Source: Azophilus sp965200465 (GTDB lineage Bacteria > Pseudomonadota > Gammaproteobacteria > Pseudomonadales > Azotimanducaceae). Taken from it: DNA of 64,000 nucleotides. The position numbers and the translations under genes are program-made. Below the pieces are notes generated by a model. It had not been told where the DNA came from. It saw nothing but the letters and a program-made list of their open reading frames with translations, and searched no databases. Location: NCBI GenBank assembly GCA_965200465.1, contig OZ241358.1, positions 1,426,001-1,490,000 on the forward strand, written 5' to 3'. How positions within the stretch are numbered: position 1 is the stretch's first letter; each line of letters starts with the position of its first letter. This document shows positions 25,357 to 34,243 of the stretch, piece after piece.

Positions 25357-27006
25357 TCACATGTTGGGGTAGTTAGGCCCCCCGGCGCCCTCCGGGGCCA
25401 CCCAGGTGATGTTCTGCGCCGGGTCCTTGATGTCGCAGGTCTTGCAGTGGACGCAGTTCTGGGCGTTGATTTGGAAACGCGGCCGGCCGTTCTCCCGCAG
25501 CACTTCGTAAACGCCAGCCGGGCAGTAGCGCTGCGCCGGCTCATCGTGTTCCGGCAGGTTGCGGCCGATGGGCACGTCGGCGTCCGCCAACTGCAGATGG
25601 CAGGGCTGATCCTCCTCATGGTTGGTGTTGGACAGGAACACGGAGGACGGCTTGTCGAAGGACAGAACGCCATCCGGCTTGGGGTAGGGAATTCGCTTGG
25701 CCCGGCTGGCCGGCAGCAGGGTGGCGTGGTCCGGCGTTGGGTCCTGCAGGGTGTAGGGCAGGGCGCCTTTCAGCCAGCTGTCCGCCACGGCGTGGGCCGA
25801 GCCCAACAACATGCCGAACCTGTGCAAGGCCGGCGCGGCGTTGCGGCTGCGGTGCAGTTCCCCATGCAGCCAAGAGGCCCTGAACTTGCGGGGAAATTCG
25901 TCGAGTTCGCCGTCCGCCCCGGCGAACAGGGCTTGCGCCGCCGCCTCCGCCGCCAACATGCCGGACTTCATGGCCGTATGGCTGCCCTTGATCTTCAGCA
26001 CGTTCAGAAAACCGGCGTCATCGCCGATGAGCGCCCCGCCGGGAAAGACCGTCTTCGGCAGGGCCGGCAAGCCGCCCTTGACGATGGCGCGGGCGCCGTA
26101 GGCCACCCGCGTTCCGCCTTGGAGCACCTTGGCGGCGAGCGGATGATGCTTCCAACGCTGGAACTCATCAAAGGGGCTTAGGTGCGGATTGCGGTAGGCC
26201 AAATCGACGATCAGGCCGAGGGCAACCTGGCTGTTCTCCAAGTGGTACAGGAAGGAGCCGCCGGTGGCGGCGCCGGGCAGGTGGCCCAAGGGCCAGCCGA
26301 CGCCATGCACCACTTCGCCGGGGCGGTGGCGCTCCGGCGCGACATCCCACAGCTCCTTCAAGCCCAGGGCGTAGTGTTGGGTGGCGGATTGGGCGTCCAA
26401 GTCGAACTTGCCCACAAGCTGCTTGCCAAGATGCCCGCGGCAGCCTTCCGCGAACAGGGTGTAGCGGGCCAGCAGCTCATAGCCCGGCTCGAAGGCGCCC
26501 TTGCGCTCGCCGGCGGCGCTGACGCCCATATCCCCAGTGGCCACCCCCTTGACCCGGCCGCCGCCGTCGTAGAGCACTTCGGCGGCGGCGAAGCCGGGAA
26601 AGACGTTGACGCCCAGCGCCTCCGCCTGCTCCCCCAGCCAGCGGCAAAGGTTGCCTAGGCTGATGGCGTGGTTGCCTTGGTTGTGAGTGTCCTTGGGCAC
26701 CAGGAAGCCCGGCACCCGGATGGCGGCCTTGGCGTTCGGCAGGTAGTACGCCTTGTCCGCCGTGACCGGATTGTTGAGCGGCGCTCCGCGCTCCCGCCAG
26801 TCCGGGAAAAGTTCGTTGAGGGCGGTGGGTTCGAAGACGGCGCCGGAGAGAATGTGGGCGCCGATTTCGGAGCCTTTCTCCACCAAGCAGACGGCCAGCT
26901 CCTTGCCGGCCTCCCCGGCCAGTTGCATCAACCGGCAGGCCGCCGCCAACCCCGCTGGGCCGCCGCCAACGACGACCACGTCAAACTCCATGGACTCACG
27001 CGCCAT
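25357..27006 (-). CDS. Electron transfer flavoprotein-ubiquinone oxidoreductase (ETF-QO)
   Basis: The 549-aa protein opens with the FAD motif FDVVVVGGGPAGLAAACRLMQL and has the ETF-QO feature GAHILSGAVFEPTALNELFPDW. It ends in the 4Fe-4S ferredoxin segment CPAGVYEV...CVHCKTCDIKDP, which carries the four cluster cysteines, followed by GGPNYPNM, the usual C-terminus. It is an inner-membrane-associated enzyme passing electrons from ETF to ubiquinone. ATG at 27006 follows a GGGAGAG Shine-Dalgarno. Its electron donor genes etfB-etfA lie 2.1 kb away on the other strand. Confidence 0.95.
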   Translation of the reverse strand: MARESMEFDVVVVGGGPAGLAAACRLMQLAGEAGKELAVCLVEKGSEIGAHILSGAVFEPTALNELFPDWRERGAPLNNPVTADKAYYLPNAKAAIRVPGFLVPKDTHNQGNHAISLGNLCRWLGEQAEALGVNVFPGFAAAEVLYDGGGRVKGVATGDMGVSAAGERKGAFEPGYELLARYTLFAEGCRGHLGKQLVGKFDLDAQSATQHYALGLKELWDVAPERHRPGEVVHGVGWPLGHLPGAATGGSFLYHLENSQVALGLIVDLAYRNPHLSPFDEFQRWKHHPLAAKVLQGGTRVAYGARAIVKGGLPALPKTVFPGGALIGDDAGFLNVLKIKGSHTAMKSGMLAAEAAAQALFAGADGELDEFPRKFRASWLHGELHRSRNAAPALHRFGMLLGSAHAVADSWLKGALPYTLQDPTPDHATLLPASRAKRIPYPKPDGVLSFDKPSSVFLSNTNHEEDQPCHLQLADADVPIGRNLPEHDEPAQRYCPAGVYEVLRENGRPRFQINAQNCVHCKTCDIKDPAQNITWVAPEGAGGPNYPNM

Positions 27007-27308
27007 GCGCCCGCTCTCCCGCCATTGCGAGGGACTGATTATAGCGAAAGGTGGCAATCGTTCCGGGGCCATCCCTAGGCAGGGGCTTCGCCGCTCGGCG
27101 GCCTTGCGTTTCCAAAGCGGACGGTTTTGTGTTTGCATTATTGATGTGTTTATATTGCAATCCCGTTGGAGCCGCCCGGCGCGATGGCGCCCTTAAGGCG
27201 AATGAGCGGATGGCGGCAGGGCGGGACTTAAGGCCTTTTGCCGAGCGGCTAAGCAGTAGGTGGCGCTTGACATCTGGTGAAAACTCGACGAACGAGGAGA
27301 GCAAAGTC

Positions 27309-28643
27309 ATGCATGCACAACATTCAGCGCTGTTGCGCTTCCTGGGCCTTGGCGTTCTGCTGGCTTGGTGTCCGGCGGCGCTGGCGGACGACCACGTCAC
27401 CATCCCGTACTTCCTGGCGGCGTCGCAGTACGATGACCTGACTGAGGGGCGGCAGGGGTTCGTGCGGATCTTCAACCATTCGGACAGCGCCGGCATGGCC
27501 ACCGTGGTCGCCATTGACGACGCCGGGAACGAAAAGCCGGCGTTCACCGTGGCGCTGGGGGCTAGGCAGACCAGGGCGTTCAACTCCGAGGACTTGGAGA
27601 CGAACCCCCAAAGCAAGGACTTTCTCGACAACGCCGACGGCACTGCGTTCATGGGTGTGGGCCCGCCGGAGTTGAGTGATGGGATGCCGGGCGGCAATTG
27701 GCGCCTGCGGATTGCAGCCGACGACGCCATCGGCGACGGCAACATCGAAGCGCTGGAGTACGTCCGCACGAGGTCGGGGTTCCTGACCCCCATGCACGAC
27801 ACGGCCCGGGAACGGGACGCCGCTGACGGCATGAAGATGTACCATGTGCGCACCTTCAACCCCGGCAGCAACACGCGGCAGCGCAGCAGCCTCTACCTGA
27901 TAAACAATGCGGACGGCGACGCGGCGGTCACCGTCATGGGGGTGGATGACGCCGGGAGGCTTGGGGAAGCGGACGTCACCTTCACCCTGGGGGGGGGCAA
28001 GGCGGTGGAAATCACGTCCCAAGCGCTTGAGGGCATCACCACGGATAATCTGCCGGTCGGCTTCAGCGGTGCGCTGGGCAACGGGGCCGGCAAGTGGCAA
28101 CTGTTCGTCACCTCCGACCAGTCGTTGTCGGTGCTGAGCCTGATGCAGCTGCCCGGCGGCTACCTCTCCAACCTGTCCACCACCACGTCCGCCATGGACT
28201 TCAGCCCCCCGGCGAGAAGCACCACGCCCCCTCCGGAACCGCCCAGCCCGCCGGCCGGCGAGGACGAGTACGCCATGACGTGCGAAGGGCTGGAAGTCGC
28301 AGCTGGGCGGATCTCCTATGGCCCGCTAAACGATGATCCGGGCGGCTTGGGCTCACTAACCGATTGCGCTACTACGAGTCCACTAATCAACCCGATCAAT
28401 GAGCTGCCAAATCCCATTGACGGAAGCACCACGACAGTGCATGAAGCCAAGTGGCAGATGCGGGCGGACTCAAATAGCGCTTGGATGGACATCTCGGGCA
28501 CGGCGGTTGAATTCGACGTCTGCCCTTATGATCCGGGTGAAACCGCGGGCGAATATCGAATGGCCGTTGACCAAACCGTTACGCTCGAAGGCGGTGAGCC
28601 AAACCGCTTCAAGTGCTCCAGCAACACCATTACGGTGGAGTAG
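27309..28643 (+). CDS. Secreted protein with two tandem beta-rich domains and a Cys-containing C-terminal domain
   Basis: The 444-aa protein has a clear signal peptide (LLRFLGLGVLLAWCPAALA, cleavage near residue 26) and GAGGAG before the ATG. Two homologous domains follow. Repeat 1 has GFVRIFNHSDSAGMATVVAI and AIDDAGNEKPAFTVALGARQ; repeat 2 has YLINNADGDAAVTVMGVDDA and TFTLGGGKAVEITSQALEG. After the first comes YVRTRSGFLTPMHDTA. A Pro-rich linker (PPEPPSPPAGEDEY) leads to a domain of about 110 residues with four cysteines, probably two disulfides. Similar duplicated domains occur in uncharacterised secreted proteins of marine bacteria. Function is unknown. Confidence 0.75.
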   Translation: MHAQHSALLRFLGLGVLLAWCPAALADDHVTIPYFLAASQYDDLTEGRQGFVRIFNHSDSAGMATVVAIDDAGNEKPAFTVALGARQTRAFNSEDLETNPQSKDFLDNADGTAFMGVGPPELSDGMPGGNWRLRIAADDAIGDGNIEALEYVRTRSGFLTPMHDTARERDAADGMKMYHVRTFNPGSNTRQRSSLYLINNADGDAAVTVMGVDDAGRLGEADVTFTLGGGKAVEITSQALEGITTDNLPVGFSGALGNGAGKWQLFVTSDQSLSVLSLMQLPGGYLSNLSTTTSAMDFSPPARSTTPPPEPPSPPAGEDEYAMTCEGLEVAAGRISYGPLNDDPGGLGSLTDCATTSPLINPINELPNPIDGSTTTVHEAKWQMRADSNSAWMDISGTAVEFDVCPYDPGETAGEYRMAVDQTVTLEGGEPNRFKCSSNTITVE

Positions 28644-28706
28644 CGTCACCGAATGGCCTCGAGCCCGCCATCGCGGGCTGGAGGCGGCTTGGCCCGGCCG
28701 GCGGAC

Positions 28707-28787
28707 AAGGGCCGCCGCGGCAACAGGCGTCTTTCGCAAGGGCCTGCCTTGGTCCCGGGGGGGTTCCCAGGGCAGGCCCGCTTTGCG
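28707..28787. repeat. Intergenic repeat, copy 1 (hairpin-forming)
   Basis: The 81-bp unit begins AAGGGCCGCCG and contains the inverted repeat GGGCCTGCCTTGG (28740-28752) / CCAGGGCAGGCCC (28767-28779), 12 of 13 paired. It is a direct repeat of the unit at 28919-29003, with about 212 bp between starts. Here the hairpin is followed by GCTTTG rather than a long T run, so it is a weaker terminator for the secreted-protein gene. Confidence 0.75.
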
Positions 28788-28918
28788 TCGCGCCTCCCGG
28801 AACCGGCGGCAGGACAAGCCCAATGCCCGGCTGATTTTGATTGCGCCCAGGCGCGGAACTTGCCGTAGGGCGGGTTTGCGGCGCAGCCAACGAATTCGCT
28901 CAACCGCTTGACCTAGCC

Positions 28919-29003
28919 AAGGGCCGCCGCCACAATAGGCGACTTTTGCAAGGGCCTGCCTTGGGTCCGGGGGGTTCTCCAGGGCAGGCCCGTTTTTTGC
29001 GCA
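28919..29003. repeat. Intergenic repeat, copy 2 (hairpin-forming)
   Basis: This is a second copy of the 28707-28787 unit, sharing AAGGGCCGCCG, the AGGCG...CTTT(T)GCAAGGGCCTGCC core (28937-28960) and the whole hairpin. The two copies lie in the same 480-bp gap between the secreted-protein gene and etfB and no coding sequence was recognised between them. Tandem duplication of a terminator region is the simplest explanation. Confidence 0.75.
28952..28998 (+). terminator. Terminator-like hairpin upstream of etfB
   Basis: The stem GGGCCTGCCTTGG (28952-28964) pairs with CCAGGGCAGGCCC (28979-28991) and is followed by GTTTTTT, giving a strong intrinsic terminator. It insulates etfBA from readthrough of the upstream gene. 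Confidence 0.8.
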
Positions 29004-29123
29004 GTTTTTTCTTTCTTTGCATGGGGAAGGCGCCGCAAATCAGCCGCATGGCAGCGGAGGCCGGGCTTGCGCCCCAAGGCGTTCGGCTCCTTGGCTTGCA
29101 GCGCCTTCCCGCCGGAGAAGCCC

Positions 29124-29876
29124 ATGAAGGTACTGGTGCCAGTCAAGCGGGTGGTGGACGCCAACGTGAAGATCCGGGTCAAGTCGGACGGCGGCGGCGT
29201 CGACCTCGCCAACGTCAAGATGGCGGTCAACCCATTTTGTGAGATCGCCATTGAGGAGGCCGTGCGGCTGCGGGAGGCCGGCGCCGCCACGGAGGTGGTG
29301 GCCGTCAGCGTCGGCGCCGCCGTCTGTCAGGAGCAGTTGCGCACCTGCTTGGCGCTCGGCGCCGACCGGGCCCTGCTGGTTGAGACGGACGCCGACTTGC
29401 AGCCCTTGGGGGTGGCCAAGGCGCTCAAGGCGCTGCAGGAGCGGGAGCAGGCGGACATCGTGCTGTTCGGCAAGCAAAGCATTGACGGGGACAACAGCCA
29501 GACCGGGCCGATGTTCGCCGCCCTGACCAGCCTGCCCCAAGCCACCTTCGCCTCCGAGGTGAAGGTTGGCGATGGCGAGCTGGAGGTCACCCGGGAGGTG
29601 GACGGCGGCCTGCAGACCATAGCCGTCAAACTGCCGGCGGTGGTGACCACGGACTTGCGCCTGAACGAACCCCGCTACGCCTCCCTGCCCAACATCATGA
29701 AGGCGAAGAAGAAGCCCATGAACGTGCTGAGCCCTGAGGAGCTCGGCGTTGACCTTGCCCCCAACTTGGAGGTCCTTTCGGTGGAGCGGCCCGCCGAGCG
29801 CGGCGCCGGCGTCCGCGTGGAGAGCGTTGAGGAACTGGTCGATAAACTCAGAAACGAAGCGAAGGTGATCGCATGA
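29124..29876 (+). CDS. etfB: Electron transfer flavoprotein beta subunit
   Basis: The 250-aa protein starts MKVLVPVKRVVDANVKIRVK, typical of EtfB, and has the AMP/adenine region VLFGKQSIDGDNSQTGPMFAA and the EtfB signature LPAVVTTDLRLNEPRYASLP with NIMKAKKKP. It forms the EtfAB heterodimer that collects electrons from acyl-CoA dehydrogenases. ATG at 29124 has CCGGAGAA upstream. The gene overlaps etfA by four bases. Confidence 0.96.
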   Translation: MKVLVPVKRVVDANVKIRVKSDGGGVDLANVKMAVNPFCEIAIEEAVRLREAGAATEVVAVSVGAAVCQEQLRTCLALGADRALLVETDADLQPLGVAKALKALQEREQADIVLFGKQSIDGDNSQTGPMFAALTSLPQATFASEVKVGDGELEVTREVDGGLQTIAVKLPAVVTTDLRLNEPRYASLPNIMKAKKKPMNVLSPEELGVDLAPNLEVLSVERPAERGAGVRVESVEELVDKLRNEAKVIA

Positions 29877-30802
29877 GCGCATTGGTCGTCGCCGAGCACG
29901 ACAATCGGTCCATCAAGCCGGCCACGCGGGTGGCCGCGGCCGCCGCCGAGGCCATCGGCAACGGCTTTGACGTGCTGGTGGCCGGGGAGAACTGCGCCGC
30001 CGCCGCCGAGGAGGCCGGCCGCATGGCTGGGGTGGGCAAGGTGCTGTTGGCGGACCAGCCGGCCTACGGCCATCAGTTGGCGGAGAACGTCGCCCCCTTG
30101 GTGGCGGAGGTGGGCGCCGCCTACGGCCACATTCTTGCGGCCCACACCACCACCGGCAAGAACTTCCTGCCCAGAGTGGCCGCGCTGCTGGATGTGGCGC
30201 AGATTTCCGACATCGTGGCGGTGGTGGACGAGGCCACCTTCAAGCGCCCCATCTACGCCGGCAACGCCATCGCCACGGTGTGCTCCAAGGCGCCCGTCAA
30301 GGTGGTGAGCGTGCGCGGCACCGCCTATGACCCGGTGGCGGCGGAAGGCGGCAGCGGCGCAGTTGAAGCCGTGGCCGGCGTTCACGACGCCGAGTCCTCC
30401 AGATTCATCCGCGACGAGCTAGCCAAGAGCGAGCGTCCCGAACTGACCGCCGCCGGCGTCATCATCTCCGGCGGGCGGGGCATGGGCAGCGGCGAGAACT
30501 TCCAACTGCTCGAAGGCATTGCCGACAAGCTGGGCGCCGCCGTCGGCGCCTCCCGGGCGGCGGTGGACGCCGGCTTCGTACCCAACGACATGCAGGTGGG
30601 GCAAACCGGCAAGATCGTCGCCCCGGATTTGTACATCGCGGTGGGCATATCCGGCGCCATCCAGCACTTGGCGGGCATGAAGGACAGCAAGGTGATCGCC
30701 GCCATCAACAAGGACGAGGACGCCCCCATCTTCCAAGTGGCGGACTACGGCCTAGTGGCCGACCTGTTCAAGGCGCTGCCGGAGCTTGAAGCGCTGCTGT
30801 AA
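29873..30802 (+). CDS. etfA: Electron transfer flavoprotein alpha subunit
   Basis: The 309-aa protein carries the FAD-binding C-terminal domain: VIISGGRGMGSGENFQLLEG, GASRAAVDAGFVPNDMQVGQTGK, YIAVGISGAIQHLAGM and INKDEDAPIFQVADYGLVAD. It binds FAD and hands electrons to ETF-QO. Its ATG overlaps the etfB stop (ATGA). A perfect 8-bp hairpin (AGCCGTGC/GCACGGCT, 30820-30839) lies just after the stop but lacks a T run. Confidence 0.96.
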   Translation: MSALVVAEHDNRSIKPATRVAAAAAEAIGNGFDVLVAGENCAAAAEEAGRMAGVGKVLLADQPAYGHQLAENVAPLVAEVGAAYGHILAAHTTTGKNFLPRVAALLDVAQISDIVAVVDEATFKRPIYAGNAIATVCSKAPVKVVSVRGTAYDPVAAEGGSGAVEAVAGVHDAESSRFIRDELAKSERPELTAAGVIISGGRGMGSGENFQLLEGIADKLGAAVGASRAAVDAGFVPNDMQVGQTGKIVAPDLYIAVGISGAIQHLAGMKDSKVIAAINKDEDAPIFQVADYGLVADLFKALPELEALL

Positions 30803-30819
30803 AGCCGAAATCGCGCCAA

Positions 30820-30839
30820 AGCCGTGCGGCTGCACGGCT
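30820..30839. repeat. Perfect 8-bp inverted repeat after etfA
   Basis: AGCCGTGC and GCACGGCT are separated by a 4-nt loop, 18 bp after the etfA stop in the gap before the convergent pyrB. There is no T run on either side, so it is not a standard intrinsic terminator; it may stabilise mRNA 3' ends. Confidence 0.5.
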
Positions 30840-30899
30840 GCATTAGGCAGCGGCGCACAAACGTGCATCCTGCAGGCGGCGGGCGCTTTGGCGAATGCG

Positions 30900-31916
30900 C
30901 TACGGCGTTCGTTTGGCGGTGTACCAAGTCACCGGCTGGGCGTGGTCTTGGACTTGTTCGGCCACCTGCAGCACCAAAGCGAACATCGCCATGCGCACCA
31001 CCACGCCGTTGTCCGTTTGGCGGAAGATCGCCAAGTTGGGGTTTTCGTTCAAATCGGCGTCCAACTCCTGGGCGGCGCTGCGTGAGTCCCGGGGCAGGGG
31101 ATGCATGATGACCGTGTGCGGCTGGCAGTGCTGGGTGTAGATGTCTTGGTTTAAGCGGAACAGGCCTCGGTAGCGGTCGGCCTCCGCCTGGCTGGGGAAG
31201 CGCTCCTCCTGGGTGCGCGTGACGTAGAGGATGTCGACGTTGCGGATGCCGGCCTCCAGTTCGTGGTGCAGGGCCACCTGATGGCCGCGTCGGCGCAGGC
31301 CGGCGACGATGGCCTCCGGCGCCTCTAGGCCCGGCGGGGAGACCAAGTGGTAGCTGATGCGGTCATAGAGGGCTAGCAACTTGCACAGGGAATGGACGGC
31401 GCGGCCAAAGCGCAAGTCCCCCACCAAGGCGATGCGCAGCCCGTCAATGCCTTGGCCGCGCCCGGCCATTTCCTGCTTGATGGTGTAGAGGTCCAGAAAG
31501 GCTTGGCTGGGATGCTCGTTGTCGCCGTCCCCGGCGTTGATGACCGGCACCCGGCTGGCGGCGGCGAACTCCGCCACCGAGCCGGCCTGCGGGTGGCGCA
31601 TCACGATCAGGTCGCTGTAGCCGGACAGCACCCGGGCCGTGTCCTGCAGGGATTCGCCCTTGGCTAGGGAGGAGGCCTTGACCCCGGTGGTCTCCCGCAC
31701 CTCGCCGCCAAGCAGGTTGAAGGCGGAGCCGAACGAGATGCGGGTTCTGGTGGAGGGCTCGAAGAACATGCTGGACAGAATGGCCCCTTGCAGAACCCTG
31801 GTGGTGCGCAGGCGGTCCGCATAGGGCCGCAGGTCATCGGCAACGGCGAACAGCCGGTCGATGTCGGACCGGGAGAATTGATCGATGCTCAGGATGTGGG
31901 CGCCGGTGAAGCGCAA
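30900..31916 (-). CDS. pyrB: Aspartate carbamoyltransferase catalytic subunit
   Basis: The 338-aa protein has the carbamoyl-phosphate motif FEPSTRTR (Ser55-Thr-Arg-Thr), SLAKGESLQDTARVLSGY, MRHPQAGS and the C-terminal HPLPRDSR. It makes carbamoyl-aspartate in pyrimidine synthesis. The TTG start at 31916 is supported by AGGGGAGG seven bases upstream and by N-terminal homology. It is about 27 residues longer than E. coli PyrB, mainly at the C-terminus (after RMAMFALVLQ). No pyrI regulatory subunit is next to it. Confidence 0.93.
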   Translation of the reverse strand: MRFTGAHILSIDQFSRSDIDRLFAVADDLRPYADRLRTTRVLQGAILSSMFFEPSTRTRISFGSAFNLLGGEVRETTGVKASSLAKGESLQDTARVLSGYSDLIVMRHPQAGSVAEFAAASRVPVINAGDGDNEHPSQAFLDLYTIKQEMAGRGQGIDGLRIALVGDLRFGRAVHSLCKLLALYDRISYHLVSPPGLEAPEAIVAGLRRRGHQVALHHELEAGIRNVDILYVTRTQEERFPSQAEADRYRGLFRLNQDIYTQHCQPHTVIMHPLPRDSRSAAQELDADLNENPNLAIFRQTDNGVVVRMAMFALVLQVAEQVQDHAQPVTWYTAKRTP

Positions 31917-31968
31917 GCGGCGCCTCCCCTAAACCGCGCAGCCATCGGCAAGCATCGGCGCCGGCCGA

Positions 31969-32436
31969 TCAAACCAAGGCGACCACGACGGTGACGATTA
32001 GCCCGCCTTGGGCGATAAGGCCGCCGAAAATCCATTTGATCAGGCTCGACTTGACGGCTTCAATGTCCCGCTGGATGAGCGCGAGGTCCTTTTTGGTCTC
32101 CCGCCGCAGCAACTCTATGTCCTTTTTGGTTTCCCGCCGCAGCAACTCCACGTCCTTCTGGAGGGCGGCCAGGTCCTTCTGGACAGCGGCCATGTCCTTC
32201 TGGAGGGCGGCCACGTCCTTCTGGAGGGCGGCCACCTCTTTCCGGCCGGCGACTACGTCCTTCTGGACTGCGGCCATGTCCTTCCGGCTGGCAATTATGT
32301 CCTGCTTGGTGGCCAAGTTGCTGTTGAGCAGGGCGACCTGTTCCTCGGCTAGCGCTTCCGCCTGCTGCTCGGTGAAGCCGCTTTCAGTGAGGTTCTTGAC
32401 GAACCTGTGGGTGTCGAAGGCGAAAGTCTCGCTCAT
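31969..32436 (-). CDS. Small coiled-coil membrane protein with heptad repeats (DUF1640-like)
   Basis: The 155-aa protein starts with an N-terminal segment typical of DUF1640/CCDC90 proteins (FDTHRFVKNLTESGFTEQQA, EALAEEQV). A long coiled coil follows, made of repeated seven-residue units AALQKDV/AAVQKDM and two 11-residue LLRRETKKDIE units. It ends in a hydrophobic helix (WIFGGLIAQGGLIVTVVVALV) that would anchor the protein in the inner membrane. Bacterial homologues are widespread and uncharacterised. No gene of obvious related function is adjacent. Confidence 0.75.
   Translation of the reverse strand: MSETFAFDTHRFVKNLTESGFTEQQAEALAEEQVALLNSNLATKQDIIASRKDMAAVQKDVVAGRKEVAALQKDVAALQKDMAAVQKDLAALQKDVELLRRETKKDIELLRRETKKDLALIQRDIEAVKSSLIKWIFGGLIAQGGLIVTVVVALV
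32091..32330. repeat. Coding repeats: two 33-bp units and several 21-bp units
   Basis: Within the coiled-coil gene, 32091-32123 and 32124-32156 are near-identical 33-bp units (TTTTTGGT then TCCCGCCGCAGCAACTC). From about 32157 to 32300 several 21-bp units of the form GCGGCCA(C/T)GTCCTTCTGGA follow. Lengths are multiples of three, so copy-number changes would lengthen or shorten the coiled coil in whole heptads or hendecads. Confidence 0.8.
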
Positions 32437-32693
32437 GGGAGTGCGCCGATGTGGTTTGCGGATTGCGCCAACTGTGCGCGATTGCGCCCCGGCCTGTCAA
32501 GGCGAATCCGTCCGTTGGTCGCTTGGATGGCGCCGTTCGTCGGCCTGCCCTGAAAGAGGCGTCAAGGCGTCCTTGGGTGGACGCTGTCCTGAACGCCAGC
32601 GGTTCCGCTCGCCGCAAGCGCCTGGGGCGCGTTAGTTTTTCAAGGCCGGGCTGGTATCATCCGCACGGTCAAGCGCATTAAAGCGGCAAACCC

Positions 32694-34220
32694 ATGAGTG
32701 ATGAAGTTGCGACGGCCCTCCCCGCGGAGGCTCCATTGGAGGCCCAGCCCGAGGGCAACGGGGCGCACCTGTTGCCGTTCTCCTTCGCCCGTCGCTTCGG
32801 CGTCGCCATCACCAACGCAGACCTCGGCGCCGACGCGGTGGAGGTGGTGTGCCGAGAGCCGCCTTCCCTAGGCGTTTTGGGCGAGCTCAGGCGCTTCGCC
32901 GGCCGGGCGCTGCAGTTGCGTCTGGTGGAGGGCGCCGAATTCGAGGAGGTGCTCAACGCCGCCTATGCGCGGGACGCCTCGCAAGCGCGGCGGATGGTGG
33001 AGGACTTGGGGGAGGAACTGGACTTGGCCAGCCTCGCCGACGCGGTGCCCGAAGCCGAGGACCTCCTGGAGCAGGAGGACAACGCCCCGGTCATTCGGCT
33101 GATCAACGCACTGTTGGCCGAAGCCATCCGCGAGAACGCCTCCGACGTACACATCGAAACCTTTGAGAAGGAGCTCATCGTTCGTTTTCGCGTTGACGGC
33201 CTCATGCGTGAGGTGGTGCAGCCGAAGCGGCAGCTGGCGCCCTTGCTGATCTCGCGCATCAAGGTCATGGCCAAGTTGGACATCGCCGAAAAGCGCATTC
33301 CCCAAGACGGGCGCATCGGCCTGCGCATCGGCGGCCGGGAGGTGGACGTGCGTGTTTCCACCATGCCCGTGGGCAACGGCGAACGGGTGGTGCTGCGTCT
33401 GCTGGACAAGCAGGCGGGGCGCCTGCGGCTTTCCCGCTTGGGCATGTCGGACCAGGACCTCACCCGCATTCGCCACCTCGTGCATCGGCCGCACGGCATC
33501 CTGCTGGTGACCGGCCCCACCGGCTCCGGCAAGACCACCACCCTCTACGCATCGCTGTCGGAGCTTTCCACGCGCACCATCAACATCCTCACCGTTGAGG
33601 ATCCCATCGAATACAACTTGCCCGGAATCGGCCAAACCCAGGTCAACCTGAAGTCGGACATGACCTTCGCCCGAGGCCTAAGGGCCATTCTGCGGCAGGA
33701 CCCGGACGTGGTGATGGTGGGCGAAATCCGCGATCTGGAGACCGCGGAAATCGCCGTACAGGCCAGCCTGACGGGGCACTTGGTGCTTTCCACCCTGCAC
33801 ACCAACACGGCGGTGGGGGCGGTGACCCGCCTAGTGGACATGGGGGTCGAGCCCTTTTTGCTGTCCTCCAGCCTGATCGGCTGCCTAGCGCAGCGCCTAG
33901 TGCGGGTGCTGTGCCCGGAATGCCGGAGCGAACGCCAAGCCGCGGCCTCGGAGCTGGAGTTCCTGCAGCTGGACGCCGCTAACATCTTTGACGCCGTGGG
34001 CTGCGCGGCTTGCGGCCACAGCGGCTATCGAGGGCGCACCGGCATCTATGAATTGGTCGTCATCAACGAGGCCATGCGCAAACTGATCCACGACCAAAGT
34101 TCCGAACAGGTGCTGGCGGATCACGCCCGGCGTCAGTCGGCGAGCATTCAGGCGGACGGGCGGGCCAAGATGCTGGCCGGCGTCACCTCCTTGCAGGAGG
34201 TGCTGCGGGTGACGCACTAG
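32694..34220 (+). CDS. gspE: Type II secretion ATPase GspE
   Basis: The 508-aa protein has the GspE N-terminal domain, then DVHIETFEKELIVRFRVDG, Walker A GPTGSGKTTTLYA, the Asp box DPIEYNLPGIGQTQVN, Walker B (RQDPDVVMVGEIRD), the His box LSTLHTNTAVGA, and a CPEC...CAAC zinc-binding module before the C-terminal helices. It powers pseudopilus assembly from the cytoplasmic face of the inner membrane. It is first of a nine-gene collinear gsp block. Confidence 0.96.
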   Translation: MSDEVATALPAEAPLEAQPEGNGAHLLPFSFARRFGVAITNADLGADAVEVVCREPPSLGVLGELRRFAGRALQLRLVEGAEFEEVLNAAYARDASQARRMVEDLGEELDLASLADAVPEAEDLLEQEDNAPVIRLINALLAEAIRENASDVHIETFEKELIVRFRVDGLMREVVQPKRQLAPLLISRIKVMAKLDIAEKRIPQDGRIGLRIGGREVDVRVSTMPVGNGERVVLRLLDKQAGRLRLSRLGMSDQDLTRIRHLVHRPHGILLVTGPTGSGKTTTLYASLSELSTRTINILTVEDPIEYNLPGIGQTQVNLKSDMTFARGLRAILRQDPDVVMVGEIRDLETAEIAVQASLTGHLVLSTLHTNTAVGAVTRLVDMGVEPFLLSSSLIGCLAQRLVRVLCPECRSERQAAASELEFLQLDAANIFDAVGCAACGHSGYRGRTGIYELVVINEAMRKLIHDQSSEQVLADHARRQSASIQADGRAKMLAGVTSLQEVLRVTH

Positions 34221-34243
34221 GGCGCAAGGCAAGGTCGGCTTAA

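Noticed and set aside
32091..32330. 21-bp repeats considered as a CRISPR array
   Set aside because: The units are contiguous heptad codons of a coiled-coil gene, without unique spacers.
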